Of a stretch of DNA of 25,693 nt, positions 5,481-12,494 are shown in pieces. The DNA comes from JAGORM01 sp050255815 (lineage in GTDB: Bacteria > Patescibacteriota > Microgenomatia > Levybacterales > GWA1-39-11). The notes under the pieces are model-generated. The model saw only the letters and a list, made by a program, of their open reading frames with translations. It did no database searches and was not told the origin of the DNA. The position numbers and the translations under genes were made by a program. The DNA is taken from the NCBI GenBank assembly GCA_050255815.1, contig JBLMVJ010000044.1, positions 1 through 25,693 of the forward strand, in the 5' to 3' direction. The first letter of the stretch is position 1, and the number at the start of each line of letters is the position of its first letter.

Positions 5481-6962
5481 ATGAATCCTACGGAAGCAGT
5501 ACAAAAACCGGCCTCAAACATTTCCGTTTCTATGCCAAAAGGTCCTGAGCCCTTGGTGAAAATGCCTGAGAAAAAAGGCGGGTTTTTTTCAAAATTGGGC
5601 AAATCTTTAGGGATAGAGGCTGTACCGGTTACTCCCACCGCAAAACCGGAACAGCCGCAGAATTTTTCTATCGACCCTACTGCAAAACCCCTTGTCCCGA
5701 AAGGAATAGAGGATAGTTTATCAGGGGTAAATCTGGACCCTGCAAAAGCAGAGCCAATAGAGGAAGCGCCAGAGCCAGCCAGCTCACTTTTTGGTACAGA
5801 GGCAGCAAATCCTGTTCAGGATATTTCAGGAGGCGTTGTCCAAGCTTCACCTGATGCATCTGTTAATCCAACCATGGCCCAAGACTCCACACCTGCTCCT
5901 GATATCTCAGGAGGGGTAAGTTCAGCTACAGATAATGACGGGTCAGCGGCAGGCTCACCTGAGACAAAGCCTGCGGGATCAGGTGTTTCCATGCCTGAGG
6001 TGCCGGTTTCTGCACCCGTTGAAGCGCTAGGTTCTGTTCCGCCTTCGCCTGCACCTGCTCCGGCAGAAGCCCTTGATAATGCTCCTGAGCCGCCGGTAGC
6101 CGTCCCTGGTGTTCCTGAAGCAGCTCCTGCTGCTTCTCTGGCAGATGCACCAGCCGTTCCTGTAGCTACAGATGCACTGCCCGGTGCAGCAAATTTGGTT
6201 GCTACCGCAGAAAATCCGGAACATAAAGATCCCACCTCTACGCATCCTTCATCTGCAAATAGCGTAGTTGAAGAAAAACCGGGGACTACTCCGGATGGTT
6301 TTTATGAAGCCATGAGAAAAGCAGGTGATGAAGCAGCAAAAGTAGAAGAACACACTGAAGCTGCTGCAGGTGCTCCTGCTCATCCTATTAATGATATGCC
6401 TGAAGCGCAAGTCATTTCAGAAGAGACTCTAGAAGCCCAAAGTGAGGGCGGTGAAAAGTTAAAGGAGTTAAAGACTGCAGAGGAAAATGCTGCCAAGCTG
6501 AATGACGCTGCACTAGGAGTAAAGGATGATGCGGCAAATATTGATGGATCTTTAGGGCCTAAAGAGGAGAAAACATTATTTGACCAGGATGGAGATGGCG
6601 CATCTGAAGGTCTTCCCGGTGTCTTTGGTGCCCCGGCAGCATCTGAAGTAAAACCGGCAGAGATGGGGATAGTAGGCGTAAAAACACCAGCGGCTCCGGC
6701 ATCCATACCGGAAGAAGCTGCCAGAAAAGTGAGGCAATCGCATTACAATGAAGTATATAACACAGATCCATTAGCCTTTACTAAATTTGATGCAAACGGT
6801 GACCCTTCTGTAGATATAGAAGAATTAGATAGGGTGACTGAGGAAATGTTTGGAAACAAACCAATTCATATAGGAGACGTTGTGAAGGCACATCCCAAAT
6901 TCGCACAGCAATTGAAAGATATGGGGATAAACCTCCAAGATGAACTCCAGAAAGCTGCTTAA
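5481..6962 (+). CDS. Ala/Pro-rich cytoplasmic protein with an EF-hand-like calcium site
   Basis: A 493-residue protein with no signal peptide or membrane helix. Residues 1-50 are basic with KKGGFFSKLGKSLGIE. Residues about 50-265 are low-complexity Ala/Pro/Val with duplicated DISGGV motifs (114-119 and 141-146). Residues about 275-350 are Glu/Ala-rich and probably helical. DQDGDG at 368-373 resembles a Ca-binding loop, and residues 437-448 fit a canonical EF-hand loop (D437, N439, D441, S443, D445, E448) with Pro at position 6 where Gly is usual. The C-terminal ~40 residues look globular. It is preceded by GGGGGT and a weak promoter. No family is recognised; it may be a calcium-responsive scaffold, which is inference. 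Confidence 0.85.
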   Translation: MNPTEAVQKPASNISVSMPKGPEPLVKMPEKKGGFFSKLGKSLGIEAVPVTPTAKPEQPQNFSIDPTAKPLVPKGIEDSLSGVNLDPAKAEPIEEAPEPASSLFGTEAANPVQDISGGVVQASPDASVNPTMAQDSTPAPDISGGVSSATDNDGSAAGSPETKPAGSGVSMPEVPVSAPVEALGSVPPSPAPAPAEALDNAPEPPVAVPGVPEAAPAASLADAPAVPVATDALPGAANLVATAENPEHKDPTSTHPSSANSVVEEKPGTTPDGFYEAMRKAGDEAAKVEEHTEAAAGAPAHPINDMPEAQVISEETLEAQSEGGEKLKELKTAEENAAKLNDAALGVKDDAANIDGSLGPKEEKTLFDQDGDGASEGLPGVFGAPAASEVKPAEMGIVGVKTPAAPASIPEEAARKVRQSHYNEVYNTDPLAFTKFDANGDPSVDIEELDRVTEEMFGNKPIHIGDVVKAHPKFAQQLKDMGINLQDELQKAA

Positions 6963-6969
6963 TTTGTCC

Positions 6970-6998
6970 TTGATACTGAATACATAATACTTCATACT
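6970..6998 (+). promoter_or_regulatory. galT promoter made of a heptamer array
   Basis: Four 7-nt units (6970-6997: TTGATAC, TGAATAC, ATAATAC, TTCATAC) supply TTGATA (6970-6975), 17 nt, CATACT (6993-6998). The GTG start at 7005 is 6 nt downstream, so the mRNA would be leaderless. Confidence 0.55.
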
Positions 6999-7004
6999 GA
7001 TTTT

Positions 7005-7913
7005 GTGGTTGACTTTAAGTACATCCCCATCCCCAATTTTCCCGTTGGCGTGGTAAATGCCCCCAGGCGGGCAAAGCGTCCCCATATAGAATCAGGCAGA
7101 AAATGTGTGTTTTGTCCGGGCGGAGAAAAGCAGGATCCTGATGTTTTTAGAATTCCTGCCCGCAATGCTTCGCAAAGCGAGGCAGGCGGGGGTGGAGAAG
7201 ACCAGGATCGTAATTGGCAGGTACGGGCAGTGCCCAACAAGTACCCATTTGCGCCTATCCATGAAGTTGTGGTGTTGACCCCGGAGCACACGAAACATTT
7301 GTCAAGCCTTTCAGTGGAACAGGTGAGGCTGGGTATTGAGGCTTTTGTTTCCCGTTATAACAGCCTAAAAGATAAGGGTACCGTGTGTATTTTTGGTAAT
7401 TCAGGGAAAGAAGCGGGAGAGTCTATAGGCCATCCCCATGCCCAGATTGCAGTGGTAGGGGATGACGTGCCCGTAGTGGTTCCTAGGCTGGAAAAAGACC
7501 CCGAATACCGGGGAGAAACCTTTGAAGTGGAAGACTTTGAGATCATTTGCCCCCCCTATTCCCAATGGCCTGATGAGGTGTGGATAGTACCAAAAGAAAG
7601 GGGGAAAGAGTTTGGGGACATTACCTATAAGGAGATTGAAAGTCTTGCTATAGCATGGAATACCTTAATAAAGATATTTGAGCTGCGCCATAACAGAAAT
7701 TTTCCTCATAACTTTTACATCTATCCATTTAAAGACTGGTACCTGCGGATCATCCCCCGTAAAAAATCCATAGGGGGTTTTGAATTGGAAACAGGTATCT
7801 TTGTTAATACCCAGGATCCCCATGAAACCATGCAGTTCATCAAAGACCATTATGAAGAACAGTCAGAAGAGAAGATAAAGAAAGCAAGGGCAAGCTATAG
7901 GAGAGGGGTATAA
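7005..7913 (+). CDS. galT: Galactose-1-phosphate uridylyltransferase-like protein (HIT superfamily)
   Basis: A 302-residue protein with the two-domain GalT layout. Cys34-x2-Cys37 (CVFCPGG) is the N-terminal metal site. WQVRAVPNKYPF (71-82) and HPHAQ (143-147) follow; by analogy with GalT the second His, H145, is the nucleotidylated residue. The C-terminal half has the second HIT-like segment (HNFYIYPFKDWYLRIIPRKK region). It would interconvert UDP-sugars and hexose-1-phosphates, consistent with galU elsewhere in the window, though it could also be an ADP-glucose- or other NDP-sugar-specific relative. It starts with GTG, 6 nt after a -10 box. Residues 51-64 (PARNASQSEAGGGG) come from a palindromic insertion absent from typical GalT. 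Confidence 0.85.
   Translation: MVDFKYIPIPNFPVGVVNAPRRAKRPHIESGRKCVFCPGGEKQDPDVFRIPARNASQSEAGGGGEDQDRNWQVRAVPNKYPFAPIHEVVVLTPEHTKHLSSLSVEQVRLGIEAFVSRYNSLKDKGTVCIFGNSGKEAGESIGHPHAQIAVVGDDVPVVVPRLEKDPEYRGETFEVEDFEIICPPYSQWPDEVWIVPKERGKEFGDITYKEIESLAIAWNTLIKIFELRHNRNFPHNFYIYPFKDWYLRIIPRKKSIGGFELETGIFVNTQDPHETMQFIKDHYEEQSEEKIKKARASYRRGV
7155..7190. repeat. REP-like palindrome inside galT
   Basis: CCTGCC (7155-7160)/GGCAGG (7181-7186) and CTTCGC/GCGAGG around AAA. It is translated in frame as a Gly/Ala/Ser-rich loop between conserved GalT motifs, similar in principle to palindromic elements inside Rickettsia genes. Confidence 0.6.
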
Positions 7914-7942
7914 TTACATAATTTCTAGCTTTTAAAGCTGAA

Positions 7943-7977
7943 ACCTAACACCTACCATCTAATACCTTCCTCTATTG
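7943..7977. repeat. Heptamer array (5 units)
   Basis: Five consecutive units of the ACCTAAC/ATCTAAT type in the galT-DUF62 spacer, after the palindrome AGCTTTTAAAGCT (about 7927-7939). Confidence 0.5.
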
Positions 7978-7992
7978 TGATTACTGTCACTA

Positions 7993-8021
7993 TTGAACTT
8001 CCAGCTCAGCCTTGGTATACT
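7993..8021 (+). promoter_or_regulatory. Promoter of the DUF62 gene
   Basis: TTGAAC (7993-7998), 17 nt, TATACT (8016-8021). The ATG lies 11 nt further on, so the leader is only a few nucleotides and has no ribosome-binding site. Confidence 0.7.
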
Positions 8022-8032
8022 AGTTCCTCTTC

Positions 8033-8821
8033 ATGTTAAACACTCTGGTTATTGTCTCTGATTATGGGGTAGGGGATCCGGCATTTGCTGAGGTTTCTGT
8101 GCGTCTGAGAAGCCTTGTTCCGGACCTTTTTATTCTCCCTATCTCCACCCCTGCTTTTTCTACCATAAACACCGGCTTTTGGATTTCCCAGATTGCCCTG
8201 GCCCCCGGAGTTTCTGATACCTATATTTTTTCAAATACAGCTCCCAGAAAAGATGATAAAAAAGCCCAGAAAAATAATAACGGGGAAAAACTCATGTACG
8301 CAAAATTACAAAATGGGTCTGAGATTATTGCGGTGAATTCCGGGTATTGTTTTTCTTTTGTTAAACCACATATTAAGGACTTTCATTTCGTGGAGGTTTC
8401 AAATGAAGGCTCCCAGTTTAGGTCCCGGGATAACTATCCGCAAAAGGTTGCTGAAATGATTGCAGGAAGGAAGGATTTTATTGGGGAAAAAGGGAGTATA
8501 GATTCCATACCTGAAGTTCCGGAGAACAGGATTGCCTCTATAGATGGCTATGGCAATATAAAAACTACAGCCAGGCTTTCCAGTGCCCACTTTCAGCCCG
8601 GACAAAAGTTGTTAATCCAGCTCAATTCTTTCAGGCATCAGGTAACATTTTCTGACGGTGTATTTAATATCCATGAGGGAGAGGTAGCGTTTGCACCGGG
8701 ATCTTCCGGATATGATGATAAATTTATGGAACTATTTGAGCGTGGGGGATCAGCAAGCAAACTTTTTGGAAACCCCTTAGTAGAACAGGAATTTAAAATT
8801 ATTGGAACAGAAAACCGTTAA
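8033..8821 (+). CDS. SAM hydrolase / hydroxide adenosyltransferase family protein (DUF62)
   Basis: A 262-residue protein of the family that uses water to split S-adenosylmethionine into adenosine and methionine (relatives are fluorinase and chlorinase). The N-terminal SDYGVGDPAFAEV corresponds to the usual D-x-G-x2-D-P substrate-binding motif, ALAPGVSDTYIF to the region that is normally a DPGVG motif, and IDGYGNIKT to the conserved D-x-F-G-N motif before the C-terminal domain. The DPGVG-like segment is altered, so activity may be modified. The start is set by a promoter 11 nt upstream. It converges with the next gene across only 3 nt, with no terminator visible between them. Confidence 0.8.
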   Translation: MLNTLVIVSDYGVGDPAFAEVSVRLRSLVPDLFILPISTPAFSTINTGFWISQIALAPGVSDTYIFSNTAPRKDDKKAQKNNNGEKLMYAKLQNGSEIIAVNSGYCFSFVKPHIKDFHFVEVSNEGSQFRSRDNYPQKVAEMIAGRKDFIGEKGSIDSIPEVPENRIASIDGYGNIKTTARLSSAHFQPGQKLLIQLNSFRHQVTFSDGVFNIHEGEVAFAPGSSGYDDKFMELFERGGSASKLFGNPLVEQEFKIIGTENR

Positions 8822-8824
8822 GGC

Positions 8825-9778
8825 CTAGGGAGTGGTGGATTGTACAGCCGGTAGAACGGTATTTGTTTTTAACTTTGCACCTGGTTCAGATCCCCGCAGT
8901 TTCCCCGGCATAGTTCCTGATGGTGAAGCTTCTTCCCGTTGTGCAGACCCTGATGCAGACATATCCTTATCTTTCATAGCCACCAGTGCAGTAATGATCT
9001 GTTTTGCGTCTTGCCCCGCAGTTTTAAGATCCTGGAAAGCAGATTGGAGGGTTTTTCGTGCTGCTTCCAGAGTAGTTTTATTTCCGGGATATCCGGCAGG
9101 AGTAAGCGGTGCTACATCTGTTGCTATAGTTGTTGCCTGGGTTTTTGCATCTGCAATTTTTGTCTGCATATCAGTAAGCAAAGTTTGTAAAGAAGCTACG
9201 TTTTGTCCTGCGCTTTGGGCTGTGGTAATCCTGGTTTGGAGCTTTCCGGTTAAAGCGGTTAGATTATCAGTGATATCAGTAATAGAATCTGATGCGGAAA
9301 GAAGCCTTATCTGGGGCATAAACAGGGCAAATATGCGGTATGAGTCTACTATAGATTTTACATCTGTCTTTAAGGTAGCAGCATCTGTGTCTGCATCTAT
9401 TTTAGTTTTCAGCGCAGTAAGATTGGTGACTTCTGTCTGAATTGCGGTTGTATAGGTTGTTTTATTAGTTGCAGATACATGTTTTAGGTTATTTACGCGG
9501 GTTAATAACTCATTTAAAGCAGTAAGCCTTCTTTGGATTTCCGTATCAGCCCTATTTCTAAGGTTTTGCTCTTTCAATGCAAGCCCCGGTTTTGTTCCGG
9601 CAGAAGAAGTACCGGTGAGAGCAGTAACAGCGGCAGGATTCCCGGAAGTGGTAGTTGTGGTGACTGGCGCTGCAGTGCCGGGCATACCTGCGGCAGGAAC
9701 GCCAACCTGTGCTAATGCTACCGTAGAACTGGCAGAGACTGCTACCAGCGTTAAAATTATTACTGCTAATTTTTTCAT
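8825..9778 (-). CDS. Secreted, mostly helical protein of unknown function
   Basis: A 317-residue protein with a signal peptide (MKKLAVIILTLVAVSASSTVALAQ, likely cleaved after ALA; described here by region, residues 1-24). Residues about 25-65 are a Pro/Thr/Gly-rich linker. Residues about 68-270 are predominantly helical with heptad-like Leu/Ile/Thr patterns (LTALNELLTRVNNL, LTALTGKLQTRI, LQTLLTDMQTKI), probably coiled coils. The tail is polar and disordered. There are no cysteines in the mature part. It starts 6 nt after the stop of the membrane-protein gene upstream, so the two form an operon; a TACAAT also lies 8 nt before its ATG and could drive a separate leaderless transcript. It is likely an extracytoplasmic structural protein. 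Confidence 0.8.
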   Translation of the reverse strand: MKKLAVIILTLVAVSASSTVALAQVGVPAAGMPGTAAPVTTTTTSGNPAAVTALTGTSSAGTKPGLALKEQNLRNRADTEIQRRLTALNELLTRVNNLKHVSATNKTTYTTAIQTEVTNLTALKTKIDADTDAATLKTDVKSIVDSYRIFALFMPQIRLLSASDSITDITDNLTALTGKLQTRITTAQSAGQNVASLQTLLTDMQTKIADAKTQATTIATDVAPLTPAGYPGNKTTLEAARKTLQSAFQDLKTAGQDAKQIITALVAMKDKDMSASGSAQREEASPSGTMPGKLRGSEPGAKLKTNTVLPAVQSTTP

Positions 9779-9784
9779 ATTATT

Positions 9785-10282
9785 TTATTGTAAGTTTGTC
9801 TGCTGGTCATTTAAAGCAGAATTCACATTATTAATTTGTGTATTGATATCATTTATACTTTGGTCTACCGCTTGCTGGTCTTGCTGTAGCCCGGTATTGG
9901 AGAGGTCAGGGGTGGGGGACGGAATTACCGTAGGCTGGGAAGCAGGAGGGGTAATAGTTCCGTTATCTAAAGTTGCTTGTTTGCTGGTGGGTGACGTTTT
10001 TGCACTGTTTGCCATAATGAGGTACACCGCCGCAATTCCTACCAGGACTAAAACCACGGTGACTACAAGAAGCGGTAATTTAGATCCGCCGGATTTAGGT
10101 GCAGGTGATACAAATGTGGATGCCGGAGGAGTAGTAGGCTCAGGTGTCATAGGAGCTGGTGTGGCCGGTGTGGTGTTTATAGATTCCGGTGTTGGGCTTG
10201 CCGGCTGGGCAGTTGGAGTTTCAGGTGCTGCCGGTGTTTCAGCTGTAGCAACCGGATTTTCATTGGGCTTGGGAGAGTCCAT
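9785..10282 (-). CDS. Membrane-anchored Pro/Thr-rich protein
   Basis: A 165-residue protein. Residues 1-65 are a Pro/Thr/Ala-rich low-complexity region. One membrane helix (LPLLVVTVVLVLVGIAAVYL) follows at about 68-90, then a Pro/Ser/Thr-rich stretch and a Gln/Asn-rich helical C-terminus (QQDQQAVDQSINDINTQINN). The ATG at 10282 (MDSPKPNE) is preferred over one 13 codons upstream because a TTGACA-N18-TACGCT promoter (10292-10321) lies just before it. It forms an operon with the downstream secreted helical protein. The two may work together at the cell surface; the function is unknown. Confidence 0.75.
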   Translation of the reverse strand: MDSPKPNENPVATAETPAAPETPTAQPASPTPESINTTPATPAPMTPEPTTPPASTFVSPAPKSGGSKLPLLVVTVVLVLVGIAAVYLIMANSAKTSPTSKQATLDNGTITPPASQPTVIPSPTPDLSNTGLQQDQQAVDQSINDINTQINNVNSALNDQQTNLQ

Positions 10283-10291
10283 AGGATATTT

Positions 10292-10321
10292 AGCGTACAG
10301 GATTCCGGGACAAAATGTCAA
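10292..10321 (-). promoter_or_regulatory. Promoter of the two-gene surface-protein operon
   Basis: On the minus strand a perfect TTGACA (10316-10321), 18 nt, then a poor -10, TACGCT (10292-10297), 9 nt before the ATG at 10282. Confidence 0.5.
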
Positions 10322-10363
10322 GTAGAATAGGCTGAGGGAAATCTGAAATCAAAGATATAAATT

Positions 10364-10433
10364 GAAATTTGTAGAAATTGATGGAGATTAATAGAAATTT
10401 GTGGTAATTACAATGAATTTCAATAAGTTTCGT
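10364..10433. repeat. Decamer array (7 units)
   Basis: Seven consecutive 10-nt units. The first four are of the GAAATTTGTA type and the last three of the reverse type (TGAATTTCAA, TAAGTTTCGT), so the array is an imperfect palindrome. Its right part (to about 10445) matches the reverse complement of 150-195. Confidence 0.65.
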
Positions 10434-10466
10434 GAGCAAAGAGAACAAATATCTACTAGTTTCTCC

Positions 10467-11318
10467 TTACTTGGAGACGTTTACCCGTACTGCTGGGGAC
10501 ATGGTGGATTTTAAAGTAACTGAGTCAATTTTTGCAGTAGTGATTGCAGAAAGCACCGTGTTAATATTGTCTGCTAATTTCTTGTCTTCAAATGAAATCT
10601 TTCCCACAGAAAGGTGGATTATAGGGGCACCGGATTCTGTCTTGAAAGAAATTTGTCCTGCAGAAAGTTTCTTTACCGCTTCTTCAGGGTTTGGTGAGAT
10701 AGTCCCGTTTTTAGGGTTAGGCATAAGTCCCCGTGGACCCAGGATTTTTGCAACCCGTGCCAGTTTAGGCATCATTTGTGGTGCCGCAACCAATAGGTCA
10801 AAGTTAATTTTCCCTGCTTCAACTTCCGCAATTGTTGCATCATCTGCAATTTTTACCCGTAACGTCTTTCCCGTACCATGGGGTAGGGTAACCATTCCTG
10901 AAATTCCCTTTTCTTTGGTATTAATATGCAGTTCTACTGTTTCATCAAACTTGCTTGTTTTAAATTTCTTAAGGCTTTCAACTGCTTTGGAGACTGTCAT
11001 TTGGTCACGGCTTGATAGTGATTTATTAGAAAGGTATCTTTTTGATTTGATTCTTTTTTTGAGGATGCGTGCCTTTTTCTTCTTTCCGCCTTCTTCTTCT
11101 ACCACTTCCGGAGTTTCTGTTGCAGGTGCTGTTTCCAGGCTTGCCGCAATCTCTTCTTCAGAAACGCCAACAGATACCGTGCGTTCTCCGCCTTTCATGC
11201 CGGCAATATGAGTTTTGCCTTCACGCAGATTTTTCTGCTCACGTTTCACCTGAGCTTTTTCTTGCTCTGCCTGCTCTTGTACCTCGTCTCCGAGTGTTTT
11301 TATTTTAACCTTACCCAT
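10467..11318 (-). CDS. rplA: Ribosomal protein L1 (uL1) with a long N-terminal extension
   Basis: A 283-residue protein whose core (from about residue 92) matches uL1, the L1-stalk protein that contacts E-site tRNA and often represses its own operon. The signature ILGPRGLMPNPKNGT is present, as are the flanking core segments. A normal bacterial L1 has about 230 residues and begins near KRY; here about 90 additional residues precede it, rich in Lys/Glu, with an acidic stretch (TPEVVEEEGG) and a basic KKKKARILKKRIK before the core. The ATG at 11318 is the only plausible start. It is the last gene of secE-nusG-rplK-rplA; rplJ and rplL do not follow. The spacer to rplK is a heptamer array. Confidence 0.95.
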   Translation of the reverse strand: MGKVKIKTLGDEVQEQAEQEKAQVKREQKNLREGKTHIAGMKGGERTVSVGVSEEEIAASLETAPATETPEVVEEEGGKKKKARILKKRIKSKRYLSNKSLSSRDQMTVSKAVESLKKFKTSKFDETVELHINTKEKGISGMVTLPHGTGKTLRVKIADDATIAEVEAGKINFDLLVAAPQMMPKLARVAKILGPRGLMPNPKNGTISPNPEEAVKKLSAGQISFKTESGAPIIHLSVGKISFEDKKLADNINTVLSAITTAKIDSVTLKSTMSPAVRVNVSK

Positions 11319-11328
11319 GTTTATTATT

Positions 11329-11398
11329 TATTACGTATTATGTGGCATGTATCATGTATAAATTTATACTTAATACAAAATACTTGCTACTTGATACT
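11329..11398. repeat. Heptamer array between rplK and rplA (10 units)
   Basis: Ten 7-nt units in exact register, switching from the TATCATG type to the reverse TGATACT type around the palindrome GTATAAATTTATAC. It begins next to the rplK stop codon. Positions 11349-11397 match 11898-11946 at 46 of 49 bases. Confidence 0.8.
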
Positions 11399-11399
11399 T

Positions 11400-11825
11400 T
11401 TATGCTTCCGTATCTATTCCCATGCTGCGTGCTACCCCTTTCACTATCTTTGCAGCTTGTTTTACGTCTCTAGTATTCAAATCATCCATCTTAATAGTTG
11501 CAATTTCTTCCGCCTGAGCGTTAGAAAGTTTTCCGGCAACTTCCCGGGAAGGTTTACTGGAACCTTTTTGGATTTTTAAACTCTTTTTGATAAGTTCTGC
11601 AACCGGCGGTTTCTTAATAATGAATGAAAACGTTTTATCCTCAAAAACTGTGATAACCACAGGAAGGACTGTTCCTTTTTGATCCGCAGTTCTATCATTA
11701 AATGCCTTTACAAACTCCATGATAGGAAGTCCGTGCGGGCCCAATGCGGTTCCAATAGGTGGTGCAGGAGTAGCCTCCCCACCCTTAACGTTAATTTTAA
11801 TAAATGTCTTAATTTTCTTAGCCAT
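11400..11825 (-). CDS. rplK: Ribosomal protein L11 (uL11)
   Basis: A 141-residue protein of normal length. The N-terminal domain (MAKKIKTFIKINVKGGEATPAPPIG) has the two-Pro linker helix region that contacts factors and thiostrepton. GTALGPHGLPIMEFVKAFNDRT is the conserved central segment, with His where Gln is common (ALGQ). The C-terminal domain binds 23S rRNA in the GTPase-associated centre. There is no obvious ribosome-binding site; a TATAA-like stretch and a mini-ORF that begins with the same 12 nt (ATGGCTAAGAAA) lie directly upstream. It is the third gene of the secE-nusG-rplK-rplA operon, separated from nusG by 124 nt of repeats. Confidence 0.97.
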   Translation of the reverse strand: MAKKIKTFIKINVKGGEATPAPPIGTALGPHGLPIMEFVKAFNDRTADQKGTVLPVVITVFEDKTFSFIIKKPPVAELIKKSLKIQKGSSKPSREVAGKLSNAQAEEIATIKMDDLNTRDVKQAAKIVKGVARSMGIDTEA

Positions 11826-11836
11826 ACCTTAGTTTT

Positions 11837-11881
11837 TTATAATAATGCTAAAAAGAATGCGTTAGCATATTTCTTAGCCAT
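11837..11881 (-). other. Mini-ORF duplicating the start of rplK
   Basis: A 14-codon ORF (MAKKYANAFFLALL, stop TAA) begins with the same sequence as rplK. The 14-nt direct repeat GTATGGCTAAGAAA lies at 11870-11883 and 11814-11827 (minus strand). Between the copies is a hairpin ATGCTAA/TTAGCAT (11845-11851/11862-11868). It may be a leader peptide, or the scar of a palindromic insertion with target duplication. Confidence 0.5.
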
Positions 11882-11944
11882 ACGAGTAATGTATCAGGTA
11901 TCATGTATAAAATCATACTTAATACAAAATACTTACTACTTGAT
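11882..11944. repeat. Heptamer array between nusG and rplK (9 units)
   Basis: Nine 7-nt units in register, nearly the same array as at 11329-11398, and likewise starting within a few bases of the preceding stop codon (nusG). Confidence 0.8.
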
Positions 11945-11949
11945 ACAGT

Positions 11950-12486
11950 CTAGATCTTCTCTACCTGTAAGAAATCAAATTCTACCGGTGTTTCGCGTCC
12001 AAAGATATTCATCAGAACTTTCAGCCTTCCACGGCTCTCATCTATAGATTCTATTGTGCCCAGTTGGTCGGAAAATGGTCCATCTACTATTTTTACCGGC
12101 TGCCCTACGGAAAATGCGCTCTTGAAGACCGGGTCTTTCATTTCTACAAACTTCACAATAGCCTCAACTTCATCATCCCGTACCGGAGTAGGTTTATTCA
12201 TAGCGCCTACAAATGAAGTGACACCTGCAGTGGTGCGTACTAATAGCCAGGATTCATCATCCAGTGCCATTTTTACCAAAATATATCCCGGAAAAATCTT
12301 TTCCTTTATATTCTCTTTTTTCCCGGAGCGGACCTTAATGGTTTCACGGGTAGGAACTAAAACGTCCAGGATCCTCTCTTTGAATCCCATGGACTCCACG
12401 CGCTGCATGAGGGTTTTTGCAACCTTGTTCTCATGTCCGGAGTAGGTGTGGACTATGTACCACCGTGCTTTTTTCTCGTCTTGCAT
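11950..12486 (-). CDS. nusG: Transcription antitermination protein NusG
   Basis: A 178-residue protein of normal length. The NGN domain (residues about 8-115: ARWYIVHTYSGHENKVAKTLMQRVESMG, FPGYILVKMALDDESWLLVRTT) binds the RNA polymerase clamp, and the C-terminal KOW domain (about 125-178: VGQPVKIVDGPFSDQLGTIESI) contacts Rho or S10. It suppresses pausing and couples transcription with translation. It starts 8 nt after the secE stop in the conserved secE-nusG-rplK-rplA order. No strong ribosome-binding site precedes it, so it probably depends on coupling. A heptamer array begins 3-5 nt after its stop. Confidence 0.97.
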   Translation of the reverse strand: MQDEKKARWYIVHTYSGHENKVAKTLMQRVESMGFKERILDVLVPTRETIKVRSGKKENIKEKIFPGYILVKMALDDESWLLVRTTAGVTSFVGAMNKPTPVRDDEVEAIVKFVEMKDPVFKSAFSVGQPVKIVDGPFSDQLGTIESIDESRGRLKVLMNIFGRETPVEFDFLQVEKI

Positions 12487-12494
12487 ATAAATAG

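Noticed and set aside
8832..9440. 202-codon plus-strand ORF, and similar frames opposite 5816-6235, 10432-11211 and 23573-24079
   Set aside because: They are antisense to well-supported genes of biased composition (Ala/Thr/Pro-rich), which leaves long open shadow frames.
11329..11944. Repeat arrays considered as CRISPR
   Set aside because: Units are 7 nt with no spacers and no cas genes nearby.
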